Assembly: GCF_949628265.1 (NCBI RefSeq)
Contig: NC_088790.1
Location: 18,232,545-18,296,544 of the forward strand
Direction: 5' to 3'
Source of the DNA: Cloeon dipterum
Lineage: Eukaryota > Arthropoda > Insecta > Ephemeroptera > Baetidae
Length of the DNA: 64,000 nucleotides
Positions 1-14,200 of the stretch are shown one piece after another. The translations under genes were made by a program, and so were the position numbers. The notes beneath the pieces were generated by a model. That model had not been told where the DNA came from and searched no databases. It worked only from the letters and a program-made list of their open reading frames with translations. The number at the start of each line of letters is the position of its first letter. Position 1 is the stretch's first letter.

Positions 1-3000
1 AGAAGCTCGGAATAAATGTTTCCCTGCCGGCAAGAGAAGGAACAAAGGCTGTCTGTCTCGAAGGCAAGATTAATGATTCAAAATGTCTGGCGAAAGAGGA
101 AAAAGCACAGCCCGTGCATAAGTAGCCTTACAAATCGGTCCGCTTTAAAATCTGGCGCGAAAAAAATTCGAGGCCTAGTTTAGCCGCCTTCTCCTCATGT
201 GGTGATTTATCTCGCGAAAGAGATGTCGCTCGTTCAAATCCGACACTCCGTGAAGCATTAGAAAGTGCAAAAGAAACGCTTTTAACGAATTTCTCGGGAG
301 GATTGTCTGCGTCGTAGAAAAAGCTATTCGTGGTATTCTCTCCAGATTCCAGGCATTGTGAAACTTCTATCCAATTAAACGAATGTTAGTTTTTATTCCC
401 AAGTGGCGTAATTCGATTGGCAGGCAGCTCACTTTTTAAAGCGCTGGGAATCAGAGTCCAGTGCGGTCCATCGGGGCCAATCGAAGCTGCGCGCGTGGAC
501 CAAGCACTCTTTTTTAACAACTGCAAACTGACCGCAAGCGCGTTTATTTTCACGGCTGTTGCGTATGTAGGGTGACTTTTTCTAACGGCCTATATCCACT
601 AGGGCTGTTGCAAAAAATTGTCAAGCACTTGGAAGAGGGCTGATGGACGCAGCGCCGCACCAGCAGTAGGCACGGACTGGCCAGAGAGCTCTCATCTCTG
701 ACCTCCTACGAATCATCGATTTTCGCATTCTCGTTCCGCAAACTTTTAACTTTATAAAACTTGACAACGTTAGATTGAGACAGGAGTTATCTTGATCAAT
801 CAAAAGTTTTAACTTGATGAGAGCATCTAAATTTTCTTCTGGAAACTCCAACCTGAAATATTGCTATCGGACAAACTCTCGACATTTGACATCAAAACTA
901 AATTGAACTATTAAATTTACTTATTATAATTAATGCAAAGTCTGCACACATAAGAATACAGGACAACCAGACCAAGCAAAATGCTGCAAATTCGAGCACA
1001 GATCAGATTTTAAATTAGCAAGTTCAAAAACATGAGGTACAATCATCAAATTTCAAGGAACACAATTGATGCACATTCTGACCTCTGGAAATTAGACTAA
1101 CCACGTTGTAATTGACACGAGCTTATAATTATTCTTCTCAACGTGTTTAGGTTCGGACTGTTGCCCAAATCATGAAGGTTTTGCATCGCTTTTGTTTTCA
1201 AACACTAATTGATCTTATTTATCAATCTTTCTGGTGGTGTCTTCAAATTGTATTGAAAACATTCTCCTTTTTGGTATATGCCTTTCAGGTGTCCCTTTCG
1301 CGATGCAGTCCGTGTCTGGCCAGATGTGGCGTAATTTTAGCCAGACGAGCTCATGCCGTATTTGTTCACGCATTATTTGTTTGCGGACGCCATGAAAGGC
1401 CGGACATGCAGTTGCGTTACATTAGGTGCTCAGCGCGTCACATTATGATTGTTATGCTGAGCAAGTAGCTGCGGCGAGAGCAGTGGCCAGCGGCTGCTAG
1501 GGCAAACAGCAATCAATATGGCTTTCCAAGAGTGTATGGACGGTCGGAAAACGCCGACGACACGACAGCACCCAGCTCGGCAAACACGGAAACGCAATTA
1601 TTCTGACGAGAGCAGCGCAATGACACCAGCCGCACGCTGACAGCGACAAACTGTGTGACAAACAAAGGCATCCGCCCTCTAACAACTGGTACTTTTTCAA
1701 TTATAGGTGAAAAAATATTGACACTAGCGCGAATGGTTATATTAATCTCTAGATGTGCTTGAACGCCTTGCAGTTGAATTACAAACGGTTAGTGATATTT
1801 GTTTATTCTTCCTAAAGTCGATAGAAAAACACAAATATAAATTGAATAAATTCATAGCATAAATGGGCTAACAATACTAGCAGATAAACTGCAAAAACAT
1901 AATTTTTTTAAATTCAAAACATTTACATGAGCTAAGATGAAATTGATTTTTTAGTTGAGAACGATTTAACTTTCCACTACATATGCCATGTTTCATGGCT
2001 GAAATAAATCACCTGTCCGCACTGGAACAATGTGATATAATTACAAATCAATGAAACAATGAGTCAAACGTGTGCAAAGTTAAAAACAATTTGTACAATT
2101 TTCACTTTTTAAGCATTATTGTCTTAGAAGACGATAGTTTTGTTTTTATCACAGACAAGGAAATGATTCATTCCGCACAGGGTACGTTCACATGAAGGCA
2201 GAGATTCACAGTGAAAGACATAGCTTTACAAATCAGACAGTGAAACCAATGACAAGCATGTCTCGTGAGCGCGTGCCTACTGTCAGACAGAGCTGGTTTC
2301 CATTATTTCTGGTTGACTATCGCTGGCGTGTCATGGAATTCGAGCTCGATCTGATAAATTTTTAAATAGCTGATGGATGCTATAATGGAAGTAAATAAAT
2401 GCATTTTTATTTTCATTCATAACGAACGTGCATTCGCACAATAGGGACTGTTGTTGCGGCAGAAAAGAGGTGCACAATAAAGTCAACTCGTGACAATAGG
2501 ACCTTTACGGTAATTTTATGTCCCACCATGAATTATCGTTGCTCTGAATGCTGAATGGATGGCTCCATTCAAGAACGTCGAGAGTATGGGCCGCGCATGA
2601 ATGCTTATTATTACAAATATCTGTCTAGCAATATAGGTTAAAATTGATATTTTATTCTAATCTGTCAATCAGATTGCTTAGTATCATTTACTCAACAGTA
2701 TCAAAAAGCCTTTAACATTGTCCAAGGCTGCCTGTTTTAAAAAAACAAAAATTGTAATTAAGTAGTACGCCGATGGTGACAAATAAAAAATTCACATTTC
2801 AATAAAAAAACAAATGCAAGCTATACTGAACAAAGGAAATAATATTAAAACTTTAGTATCTATCAATTTAGTTTCCATCGTATGTACTTCATGCCCAAGC
2901 TCGTTATAATTGAAAAGTGCGTGTGCGGCCCGCGTGCACGAGACGGTCCCATTCGGGCTTCCGCCACCAGAATAATCGTCAGCGGGTGCGGACAATAATT

Positions 3001-5047
3001 GTCGAGTGTTGGTCGTGATTGCGAATCTGGCGCACGTCCGCAATCAGCGCGCGTAGACGCGTATACCTGGCTCGTCCATCGCGCGTAATTGTTATCAGCC
3101 GGGCAGGCGGGCGAGCTGGCTGTCGTAAATGGGATCAGAACGTTCATCCGACCGGAATCGAATCACCGGCGTCCGCTGCATTTTGCGCGCCCGGCCACAC
3201 CCGCCTGCTCGCCAACGCAAACGACAAACTGTTGCACCTGCGAAACATACGCCCGGGTCGCTGGCCGACGTGACAAGTGCATAAAGGGTGGCACGCATGC
3301 GAATCCCCGGCCTGTCGGGGGCCGCCAGATTGGAGCCCTGCTCTAACGAGGTTTGGCTGCTAATTAAGTGACGGCAGTTCGATTTACACCTGCCAACTCT
3401 CTTGGGTTGGATTTGCAGCGGTGAATATGATATATAGACAGGTCGGGTGAGTTTCAAACTTTTAATTTAAGTTAGAATTTCTGCTCGAATCTTCACAAAA
3501 TTTAATATTTTGCACTCATATTTAAAAAAATCGAAACATCTTGAAAATTTTGGTACAAGTATTCTGTTTTTCACCAAAATATTTATTGATTTATTTATTT
3601 ATTAAACGCCAACGGCGTAGAACTATAAATATGTAAACATGGATAAATTACAACTTTTTATAGGCGGCGGCCTTGGAAAGAGTCGTAGGTTTTTTGTCAC
3701 AGTCTAATAGGTGATACATGCTAGATAATTTCAAATTAGAATATGTGCATTTCCATTTATCACTAGCCTCTAGATGAAAACATTTAAAAGCGACTTTGTT
3801 TACTCAAAATATTTCAGCTTATGGGTTTAGAAACATTACTTTTGTATTTGATGTTATCTCAATCAAATATTACTCTCAAGGGATCCTCAACAATTTTTTA
3901 TTGAAGGAATCAAAAGTGAAAGGTGTATGGATTTTTTTAATTAATATATCAAACAAAGACATAATCTAAAAATATTCCTGTATGTATCTATCTTGCCCCG
4001 AATTGCATATTTAATATTTTAATAAAAATTCAAGACTGATAACCTTAAAAAATAATTGTTAAATTCTGCCTGTGATAGTATGATATATTTTGGGCCATGC
4101 CTTGAACATAACAAAGAAGCACAGACCAACAGAACGAAAATATTATAAAAGCCTGGTTGAAACGGCAGTTTTAAAATTCTGTGAATGGAAGTTTTAGAGT
4201 AAGAGTTTTCACAAGCAAGACAAGAATGCATTAACATTTAAATATCTAGATTTGAATTATTCATTGATAGCTTTTCCGACCATTAATAGCGGTTCAGGGG
4301 AAGTTGGAAACTTGTGCGATCGAACAGATGCAAACTTTTGCTGCCAGCGGCGACAGCGGGAGCAAACTTTCTTTGGCACCTGAATTTTTAATTTGTCAAA
4401 AGGGAAATTTGCATAAATTGCAGAGGGTGAGATTTACAGAGGGATGACTCATAACGCGTGCTGATTAAGATAAAAACGAAAGCGAGTACGATTTCCACCT
4501 GAGGTTCTTGACGTGCCAATAAAATGACGTGCGTGGTGTACCGGAGCAGAAGAGAGAAAAAGCCATCAATCATTTGCTCGCTTGTTTTATCGGCCAGAAA
4601 CACTTCTTCTTTCACTCGCGACCGTTTCGCTGGTGAGAGATCGATCCAGAACGAATCTTCACTCTCGCTCAACGTATACATTTCTGCACCCAGACAAGAA
4701 AATGATGAAAATGACATAAGTGCGTCTGTTAAAGAGGAGCTTTCCTTCCAAAGCTGCAGAGTTTCGTCCTCAAGGAGAAAGTTTTGTTAACAATTCATGC
4801 CGTCAACTCTCAACGAAATAATCACAATTCGAACGCAGCTCTCATTTCCGCGACCCTCTGCTCCCCGGGCGCAACATCAAGCCGACGCAGAAGTGCGCGT
4901 CGCGAAAATCAAATTACGTCCCGTGGGGCCGAGGGCAATTCATTCCCGAGGCGCGCGCGCGCTCAAAATTTGAGTCACGTGCCTCCCATTGCGAAACAAA
5001 AATGTTTCAAGCAGTTCGGCTAATTTTTACTCCATCTCTCGTTTTAG
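1..5047. other. Upstream region without a supported gene
   Basis: Only short chance frames. A GC-richer patch lies at 2920-3350. A TTTA-rich tract at 3581-3600 runs into AAACGCCAACGGCG and might be the tail of an old retroelement. The missing first exon of the KChIP gene could be here, but I see no convincing candidate. Confidence 0.6.
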
Positions 5048-5242
5048 ATTTGGATCTCGAAGAGTTTGAGGTGCAGCCGGCGAGGTACAAGCCCGACAGA
5101 CTGGAAGTGCTCAGCAAAACGACTGGCTTCACCAAGAAGGAGATCCAATTCGTGTACCGGGCCTTCAAGCAAGAATGTCCCACAGGAATGATCAGCGAGG
5201 AAACCTTCAAAAGTATCTACGCAAAGTTCTTCCCCCTTGGAG
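5048..5242 (+). CDS. KChIP exon with EF-hand 1
   Basis: The acceptor is a pyrimidine-rich run ending in GTTTTAG at 5047; the donor is GTAAAA at 5243. It enters in phase 1 and leaves in phase 1. It encodes the acidic lead-in, the helix before the first EF-hand and the degenerate CPTG loop, up to the conserved FFPLG. Confidence 0.88.
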
Positions 5243-8200
5243 GTAAAAAACTTTCGTTACGTCAAACAATAATATTGCGATATATATTATGGAGTGCGAA
5301 GCGTGAACAATTTGTGCAAAGTTAGGCAACCTGCACGTCTGACTCGACGAGCACGTTGCATATATATTCATTGTTCTGTTCCAAACATTTAGCAACAGAT
5401 ATAACGCTTTAAATTACATCGTTGCTTATGATTGCTCATGCATTAAGCATGAGTTTAATAATTTAGAATGCATAGAGCGTAAACAGATGCAAACTAACAA
5501 ACACAAATTCAGAGACAGTAAGGTTTTTCACTAAAAAGCTTTTCTGTCATGAAGCTCTCTGAATATTTGATCACATAAACTGATAATTTTATAGATGTTC
5601 AACCAATCTCGGGGAATGAAATTCTTTCTTTGCGTAAAACTGCTTTATGTTTGAGCACAGTCTATTCAATTAATATCGCTGTCCAAGTCCATTTCCCAAC
5701 ATTTTCCATGTAACGGAAATACTACACATTTACTAGAGGGTAAATTGAACTCTGCACATAAATACAAATAACCGCAAATAACAGAGCTAATGTTCTATCT
5801 CCTTGGTTCATTCTCCTTTTTAATTACATCACTGGAGGAAATGTCTCTTTAATTAAAAAAGCTAATGGCAAACAGTTACGACTTTGTTGACAGCCGCAAG
5901 TAAAAAAGAAAAAGCCGTAACATTTACGGTATAAAGCTCTTTCGTTCATGCGCACGGCTCTCAAATGCGGTACAAAACATGCTGTAATTTACAAAATGCA
6001 ACAATGAAAATGAGCAATTATCCCGTGCATGTGTGCAACCATTGTCCAGCTGCAGCAAATAACGTTCATGCAGCCGGCGGGACAGTTTACATGCCATTTA
6101 AACTCGCTCTCGTGCTTTATTCCTGTCACGGCAAAAAGCGTTACCCGCGTGCCAGCGTCACGTTTTTTCATCGCCGCCAACCAGTGAATGTAATTTTTTT
6201 CCTCCTGTTTAAATATTTTACGCGTGCTTTTCAGCAACGAAGCGAGAGAGGGAATTTGCATACGAATTGAAACGGCGGCTGCCTGCCTACCTGCTGCAGC
6301 AATGGTGAAGTGCATTGTTAATGTGCTTTTTCTGCAGCACACTGTTTCTCATTTGCATTTTGTGTCGATTCGTCAGCAGCATCATCAAATGAATTTCCGC
6401 TCCACTTCACTTTTATTTTCTAAAAATTCTAACTCACCTTGTGAAAGCGCTACTCGTATCCGACGCATTGGATGTTTTTATCTTTTAATAGAATATGTAA
6501 TTCTTTTCATTCATGCGTATGCAAAATTGTTGTTTTAATCTGAGTATTTCTTAAAGGTAAAGATTTCTATATAGTGAGTATATTTCAATTAATAAATTGT
6601 TTGGTTCACGTTGAGCATTCCCTCAAATATGCTCCTATTTTATTTCCAGCTTCTTGTTACATTTTCTAAGAAGGTCACTGATAAAGTCCGGATTATCAAC
6701 TGGACAATTTCCCAAATGTAGAAAACTGAACAACTCATTTCTTCCAGACAAAACAGTTACTTTGCTATCGTTGAAGTCATAAAATAAAGAAGAAATCCCT
6801 ACACGTTCGCCTGACATATATAAAATTTAAATTTTGCGCCAATATTTCCTAAAGAGCCGCAACGAAGCGGGTTAATTGAATGCGAGGCGCGTAAATTAAT
6901 AATAACGCGCCCGTTTCGGCCGTTCCATGTAAATTCATTTTGACTGGAAGGCAGGAACTGGTGCCGGCTGGGTGCCGAGCAATTCAATTAAAATGGAAAT
7001 GGCCCGCCGGACTTGCGAACGCAATTTGCGCAGGAATGGTGGCATTCGCAAACGATTTCGAATTTATTTCCATGGCCCGTCGCCCGTCCCGCCGCGGAGG
7101 CCGATTCTGAAGAAAGTCTCCCTCGCACGTCAGGCATAAGTTTCGCCGCGAATGCCGGTAAAGCCCTTTTCGTCTTATGTGAGCCGAGCACAAACTTTCG
7201 GGCTGCATCGTCACGACTTGCGTGGCACTAATTGATCGCTCCGGCAACTTCTTCTCTTGTAATTAACGTCATTACACCGCTCCACAGCTGTGAGCGCAAT
7301 TGAATTCCGTCCTGGCTCAATTATTGCCACTTCGGCTGATTTTCGCACCAATTCCGCCGAGCAGGAACAAGGAATGTGTGTGCTCTCACAGCTGCAGTGC
7401 GCCGCAAATCAGTAATCGTTTGCTTGACCTAAATGCTCGTGTAATTATGCGGCGAAATTCTTGTCGTTTGTTAAACTGATATCGGAATTCGAGTTTCTAC
7501 ACAAACTGCTTGGACGAAGTTAGGAAATGTTGGTATGAACTTTCTAACTCATATTTATTTTTCATGTTCCAGAAAAGCTTTGACTATAGTAAAAAAACTT
7601 AACGTTATTGATGAAAAATCAATAAAAAAAAAATTTCAACCACGGCAAAAAAACATTCCTTCCAATTTCCTCTTTGCTGAATATTCCAGGATTTGGTCAA
7701 TCGTTGATAGATTTTTCTTTTGGACATGCATTCTTTAATTTACTCTTTTCTTAAGGCTACGTTAAAGTTAGTTTGGTTAAGGATATAGTGCGAACAGTTT
7801 AATAAGGGTGATTTATTTTATCTCCAAATCAAATTGATTGGTATATTTGTCATGAAATCGTTAATTAAGGAGCGGTGGTACGAAAAAGCTATCCATTGTA
7901 AAGGTAAAGTTCCAGTTTATATCCAGCGTAAATTAGAACCACGTTCACATTTGATGAAAATCCACTTACCACGATCGTAATTCATCAGCCAATTACCTCG
8001 CACATTCAATATTGCATTCTTCAACGAACATCATCGGCACTAAACTTGCGATCGCTGATTTGATTGAGCAATAACCGTGCATAATGGCTCCAATGTGCAG
8101 CCGCATGATTTCGACCCTCCACCGCAGTACACGCATGCAAAGTACGAGCGGGCGATTTCAATATTGCATTAGAGCAAACGTTGACGTACAACCCTCTGTT

Positions 8201-11200
8201 GCTAAGACTCATTTCAGGCGTGCAAATCGTGCGGCAGCTGCCGAAACAATGACAACTGATGCTGGATTTTGTGTTTGTTTTCAGATTCCAGCCAATACGC
8301 GCACTACGTATTCAGTACCCTGGACCGTGAGAAATGTGGTACCATCACATTTGGTGATTTTATGCTCGGTCTGTCTGTGTTAGTCAAAGGCTCGTTGCAG
8401 GAACGACTGCGCTGGGCGTTCAGGTGAGCATTGATTTTAATTTTCCGTCCCCCTTTTCCGTCCCTTCTCTACATATCCGGCCTTGAATGAAAATTTGCAC
8501 TTCATGGAACATGCAGTGGACGCGTTGCTCTATTGAAATTAGTATTAATTGTTAATCATTTCATGGAGATCAGGGATATATGATTTATAGGGTCATTAAA
8601 GTTATGAAAATAGAAGACTTTTTAATCTATGCGTTTATTTTTTGGTGGGACTGTGCCTTTTTTGGTGCAAAAGGAACTGCTAAAATGTACATTTTAAATA
8701 AAGAATTGTAATCTTAATTGAAAAAGGAATAGAGACGGGGTTGATTAATTTCTCTCGAGCAAAAATTTAATAACTATAACGGATAAATGTAGAAACACGC
8801 CAATATCAGAATCAATTGACTACGATGCCCCCAAAAATAATGAATATAAATTTTTCGGTGTTAACGACTATTTAATAAATACATTTAAATTTACATGTTT
8901 TCGTCTGCTTCAATTGCGGTTTTTAATTTGTAAAAAATGGTGATGTATGCGTAAGTGATGAAATTAAATATACAATTTTCCTTAATTCTTTTAAGGTTTT
9001 TTTATTTTTTCTGTTTCCGCGAAGAAGATTTCCACTTGCATAAAATTTTCTTTCTTCTAATGAGAAGTTTGCATATCTAAAAACCAGCGTAAACCACCAA
9101 CTAGAAGTCTAATTAAACATCTTTTTACTTTTTTTACCTTTGTACAGTGGTGGAAAAAATATGCCCGTCCGTCTGGCCGCCCCTTTTGTGCGAAGTTTCT
9201 GTTGGAAAACGGGAAATTAGTGACGGGAACAATAAAACAGAAAGAGGCAAAACGCAGCGCAACATCTGCTGCTGGCGCTTTATTAGCAATGCAGAAGAGG
9301 AAGTGAGCATGTTGCAAACTTGATCGCTCCAGCTTTCCATTAAAAAGGACTCTGCCACTTTTTGTGGATAGCCAGTGGTGTTTCATTAATGACGACGGAT
9401 TTCTCTGCGGACTTGTTCTCGACATCATTTTATCAATTTTAATTAAGTTGATAAGCTTTCACTCAAGCTCTTAGCGCAAGACACGTAAAAATTATAGTTT
9501 TCTAACAGTTTCTCTTAATTAACTGCACACCGAAAGGGAGAAAAAACACTGCCATTCTGAGAAGCTCATATATCAATTTTGAGCATCGCTTTGATTTTGT
9601 GTAGCACGTAAAACATAATTCTGGAGGCAGGCAGGTATATTATTTCCCGGGGATCTATTTTGGAGTAAAAAAACACAGCGGCCGCGTCGATCTGGATTGT
9701 TTCACTTAGCGGCACGCGTCGTTTCATGTGCCGCTCGCCTCTGGCCACGCTAGAAAAAATTTTATTTATGCCAGTCACCAGGGCCTGGCCCGCCCGCGCA
9801 CTAAATTCTGAGAGGGCCGGGAAACCGCCGCTTAGCAGATATCCTCCTTTTTTATCAGCACACCATCGTCGCGTTTGTGATTTATCCGCAGCGTGTGCGA
9901 ACGCCCGCGCGCAATCTCTGGTGACAAATCGCCCGTCGCGCCTTGTTTCGCGCATGAAAAACACCGCGCAATGAATCAAACGTGTTTATGCGTTCTCCGC
10001 CGGCAATCGATTTCAACAACACAATCTCCACTGCGTCAGAGCAGAATGTTTCGCTGTACACACTTTTGAATTGAATTATGCGTCGAATGGAACCGCCATT
10101 TTTTACCTCTAATAGCAGCACTGCGTTAAAAATGTTTTTCAATGTGGCTTTTCCTTCATTTGAAAAAATTATTAAAATTTAGAAATAATAAAATTTCAAT
10201 AGCAGCAATTTTTAAAAGAACATTTCATCGCAAGAGAACCAAATTTATGTAAATAGCTTTATTTGCATTTAGGTTGGGCTGATCTTGATCTAATTTTTAT
10301 CCTCGCATGACTAATGACGTCAGGGGAAACTAATGCAAGAATAAATACGAACTGTTCGCTTCATCAATTATAAAGTAATTAAGAAGCAAAAAATTTGTGC
10401 TGGCACTCCATCTGTCAGAGTTGCATGCAAATAAAGTAATTATATTCCTCTTCCACAACAACAAGTAGAAACAAGCACAGCAAATTTCGCTTCCATAATA
10501 GAAGCATAACTGACGGATTATTAGCGTTGGAACAGGTCGTTTTTCCAGAGAAATAATAAATACATCCGGCAATAATTCAGGCGCGCGTCACACATTCAAG
10601 GCTGGCGGCGAGATTAATAACAAAGGCGGCATTGCCTATTTGCATGTGTTTTCCTCCCTGCTGTGTGTTTACGAGTCGGATCACGATTTTAATCAGTCCC
10701 TTTGTGTGTGTCTCTCTGTTCACTGGGTGGCTCGGCGCAGTTTGTATGACGTAAACAACGACGGCTGCATCACCCGCGAGGAAATGACGACGGTGATCAC
10801 GGCCATTTACGACTTGATGGGCGCCTCACACACTGAGCCCGGCGTCCTGCCCGACGAAGCGTCCAAGGATCACGTGGAGAGAATATTCCAGGTACTCATG
10901 ATAATTAAACACTAAACTTGTATGGCTCGTGGCGGCAAGCTCACATTCGACCCTGTCACTCTGTTACAGAAATTGGACTTGAATAACGACGGAGTTATCA
11001 CAGTTGATGAGTTCATCGACTATTGCTCAATGGTGAGTGTGGCAGTTGACAGTTGGTTTTGTTTACCATTTAACGACGCTTAGAAAAAATATGGACTAAA
11101 AATAACTAGTCAGTTACAGACCAAAGAGTTTTGCTTTAATTGAGTGCATCGTATTAAGCGAGTCAGATCAAAGGAAAAACTGTTGGCTTAAGAGCACAAA

Positions 11201-14200
11201 GCTCAATGAGCACGCATGAATTATTAATTAAATTATTCTTTTTTTTAGATAAGCATTTTCATTTCAAACTTTGTGAGTGAAATATTTTTCTTTGGCAAAA
11301 TCTTAAGCTATTTGAAAAACAGTGATAAAATATTTTATTTTCGATAACTGCGAAATAGTTAATATATTTCAAGATAAAAGTTGTGTACCGCACAATAATT
11401 TATTTATTCGAAAACAGATTTGACGGTGCAAGATTCATTAGAATTAGGGCTTTCTCTTCAGCTGTTTTTAAAAACACGTTTCGACGTTTCTCTCTCAGAT
11501 GTGTCAGGCTGTTGGACGCAAGTCGAAAAATAAACATTTCCCGTCCCAAATCCAGCTTTTGTCAAAAATCGCAGGGTGGAATTAGCACAATCTCACTTTT
11601 TGCCAGAGAGTCTAGCACATTTTCGCTGTTCACCCAAGCAAATATATCACAGGAAAGCCATAGAAGACCGCACTTTTCATTTTAATCTCTGGTACAGTTA
11701 AACAAGGACGCGTGGGAAGGCTCTAAACGCTCTCCAAACAAAGGCTGAGCTGAAATCTGCAAATTTTCCTCTTCGCTTTTATTTGTGGGATTATTGAAAT
11801 ATTTTTTACAGCATTTTTTGGCGGATGGTTAAACATTTAGATGCTGTAGACATCATGAACCAAAATTAGTTGGATAATAAAATCAAATGTGAGGAGTATA
11901 AAATTTGGAATAAGTTAAAAATGTTCGTATTCACCATATACACAAGGCTTTAAAAATTAGACCATCCCAAAGAAAATTACATAAAGCTGAAAAATTGTAC
12001 ATTCTATGAATAAACTGGTGTAACTATAAAACTGTAATGTACTAAGCGAAAATTTACATCTAGGAGAAATGAGAGGATAAAGTTCTAGCGCATCAAAAGA
12101 CCGTAAGAAAGTTTGTTAATTTTGAAAAGGCTCCTCATTTGCCGTTGAAATTGCAAATTGAAATTCATTGCACACTCGAGCACAGCGCTGTAGCATTGCA
12201 TCGGCAGAGTCAGAGTGAAAAATGCGGCTGTCTCGCACGGCATTAATGCAGCTGGTGCAATAAAGCGAGTGCCGTGTGCTAACATTCCTCTCTGCACACT
12301 CGTCACAATGTGTCGCAGCTTCATTTGCGCTGCACGGCAGTCCCGCGGGCGGCAAAACGAGCAAAGCGGCATGCAGTTGCGGCCACTGATGAGCAAAGCG
12401 ACGAGCCACCCTTCCACCCGACTTGGCACCACCTTTACTGCATGTACGTGTGTGTGCGGATTGTGTGTGCAGAGTAAATATGGTTTACGTCGTTTAAATT
12501 TATCATGAGACCAAGCAGGGCACGTGTGTGAGCAACTTATCAAAGAACCGCGCTTCTACATGGCGGACCGCAGAGGTCAATACTACAATCCTTTGTTCAC
12601 TGAATAAGTTGGCTTGAATTAGTAACTTGCGTGCCAACACGAGGAAAGCGTCATGTCGGCTTTGATGATTAAAAATTCAGTCCAATTGTCTGGACGAAGA
12701 TTTAAATAATGCAATCTGCAATACTCTGCAGTTGTCCTGGATAACTAGAAGGAAAACCTTCTAATTTAAAAGTAATCATTGGAGTTATTGCAAACGCCGA
12801 AAAAGGGATTTTGATCGAGCCTTTTTGCAACTGACGACCGTTTTACAAGGGTGGCTATGATTTACAGCTATTCAAATAAAATCTTCCACATTATTTTAGT
12901 AACGATATAACAATAATTTGTATTGTCTTGGCTTCTCACGTTGACCTCAAGAACATCATCTGCATTTTGCTGTTCACACAACTTACAATTGTCTGCCAGT
13001 TTTATTCCTAGATAATTTTCATATCATTTATAAATTTTTATTCCGTGAATGACTCAAATTTGCTCAACCAATTTGAACAGATGACATAAATTCGGCTCTA
13101 CTGGACATTATTTGAAAATTTATTTATTTACAATTTTTATTCCGGATTTTCTCTTTTGAGCGACTGATCAACTCGCGAAAACTTTGTTTCCCAATAGCAT
13201 CTCGAATGCTTAACAAAGGCACGCGAGCGCGAGCCTCGTTGAAGGAAGTCCATTATAGGACCAACTTATGTTTCTTCCCCTACACCGGGCTTATGATAAA
13301 TTGAAACGCTAGATATTCGTCCTTTGAAATTAATTCACGCATGCTGGAAAGTTGCAAACCAGCAAGTAGTGAGTCGTACTGCCGTACGTAATCCTGCCAA
13401 ATCCAAATGGACTCGTCATTACAATGCAAGAGATGAGTTATATGTAGGCGCACATCTGCACTTCACCCCCAAAACATCTGTGCGCAAAGCATGCGCACAA
13501 CAATTCGGAGTAACCCACTCTTTGCAAACTCCGAACAGTCAACTTGACGCTTCATTCGTATTTTTTTAGCCCAGTAACCCACCGTAAATTTTATTCTAAT
13601 ATAAATCCTTTCTGTTCTCACATTTCCTTTTTTTAAGAGAAGGTAAATAAGACATCTAGGTTAAATAAAATATTCTGAAATAATTCTGATTGAAATAAAT
13701 AATGAACAGATCCATTTAAAAGGTTTAAACTTAATAGCCGCCCATCAGCATCATACAAAGTCCATTTGAAACTAAATGTGGACCACTTAAAATGCCACCC
13801 TGGCACAAAATGTTGACTGTGACACATTAGAGTCGGTACGATCATTGCCTAATTTGCGCTTAATTCCCAAACTTTGTGAAGAGTCAGCACAGTCAGACTG
13901 AAACTACAGATGTTACGACACTAATTAACAATGACGAGCTGAACTCAAAGTTAGGCAATTCGCAGCAGGCGTGAGCGGCGCTTCCGCTCCCGGTCCAGTG
14001 ATGTGCTCTGCTGTAGTCGCCTGTTTAGGCTCAAAAACTTTGCTGCACAAAACCTCCTCAGTTATTATTATCGCCATGTTTTGAACGGCGGCGGAGAGCA
14101 CAGGCCGGCCGCGCATTTTGCGTGACGGGGTGACTGAATTATATAAACAGCCCTCTCTCTTCCCATCAAACGCGCGCCTGCTGTTCGGTCCAAATGAGGT

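Noticed and set aside
228..260. GTTCAAATCC resembling a tRNA B box
   Set aside because: No A box, acceptor stem or cloverleaf could be formed around it.
10640..10740. N-terminal extension of the EF-hand 3 exon
   Set aside because: Open intron sequence before acceptor GGCGCAG. The preceding exon supplies the matching phase and the conserved LRWAF helix.
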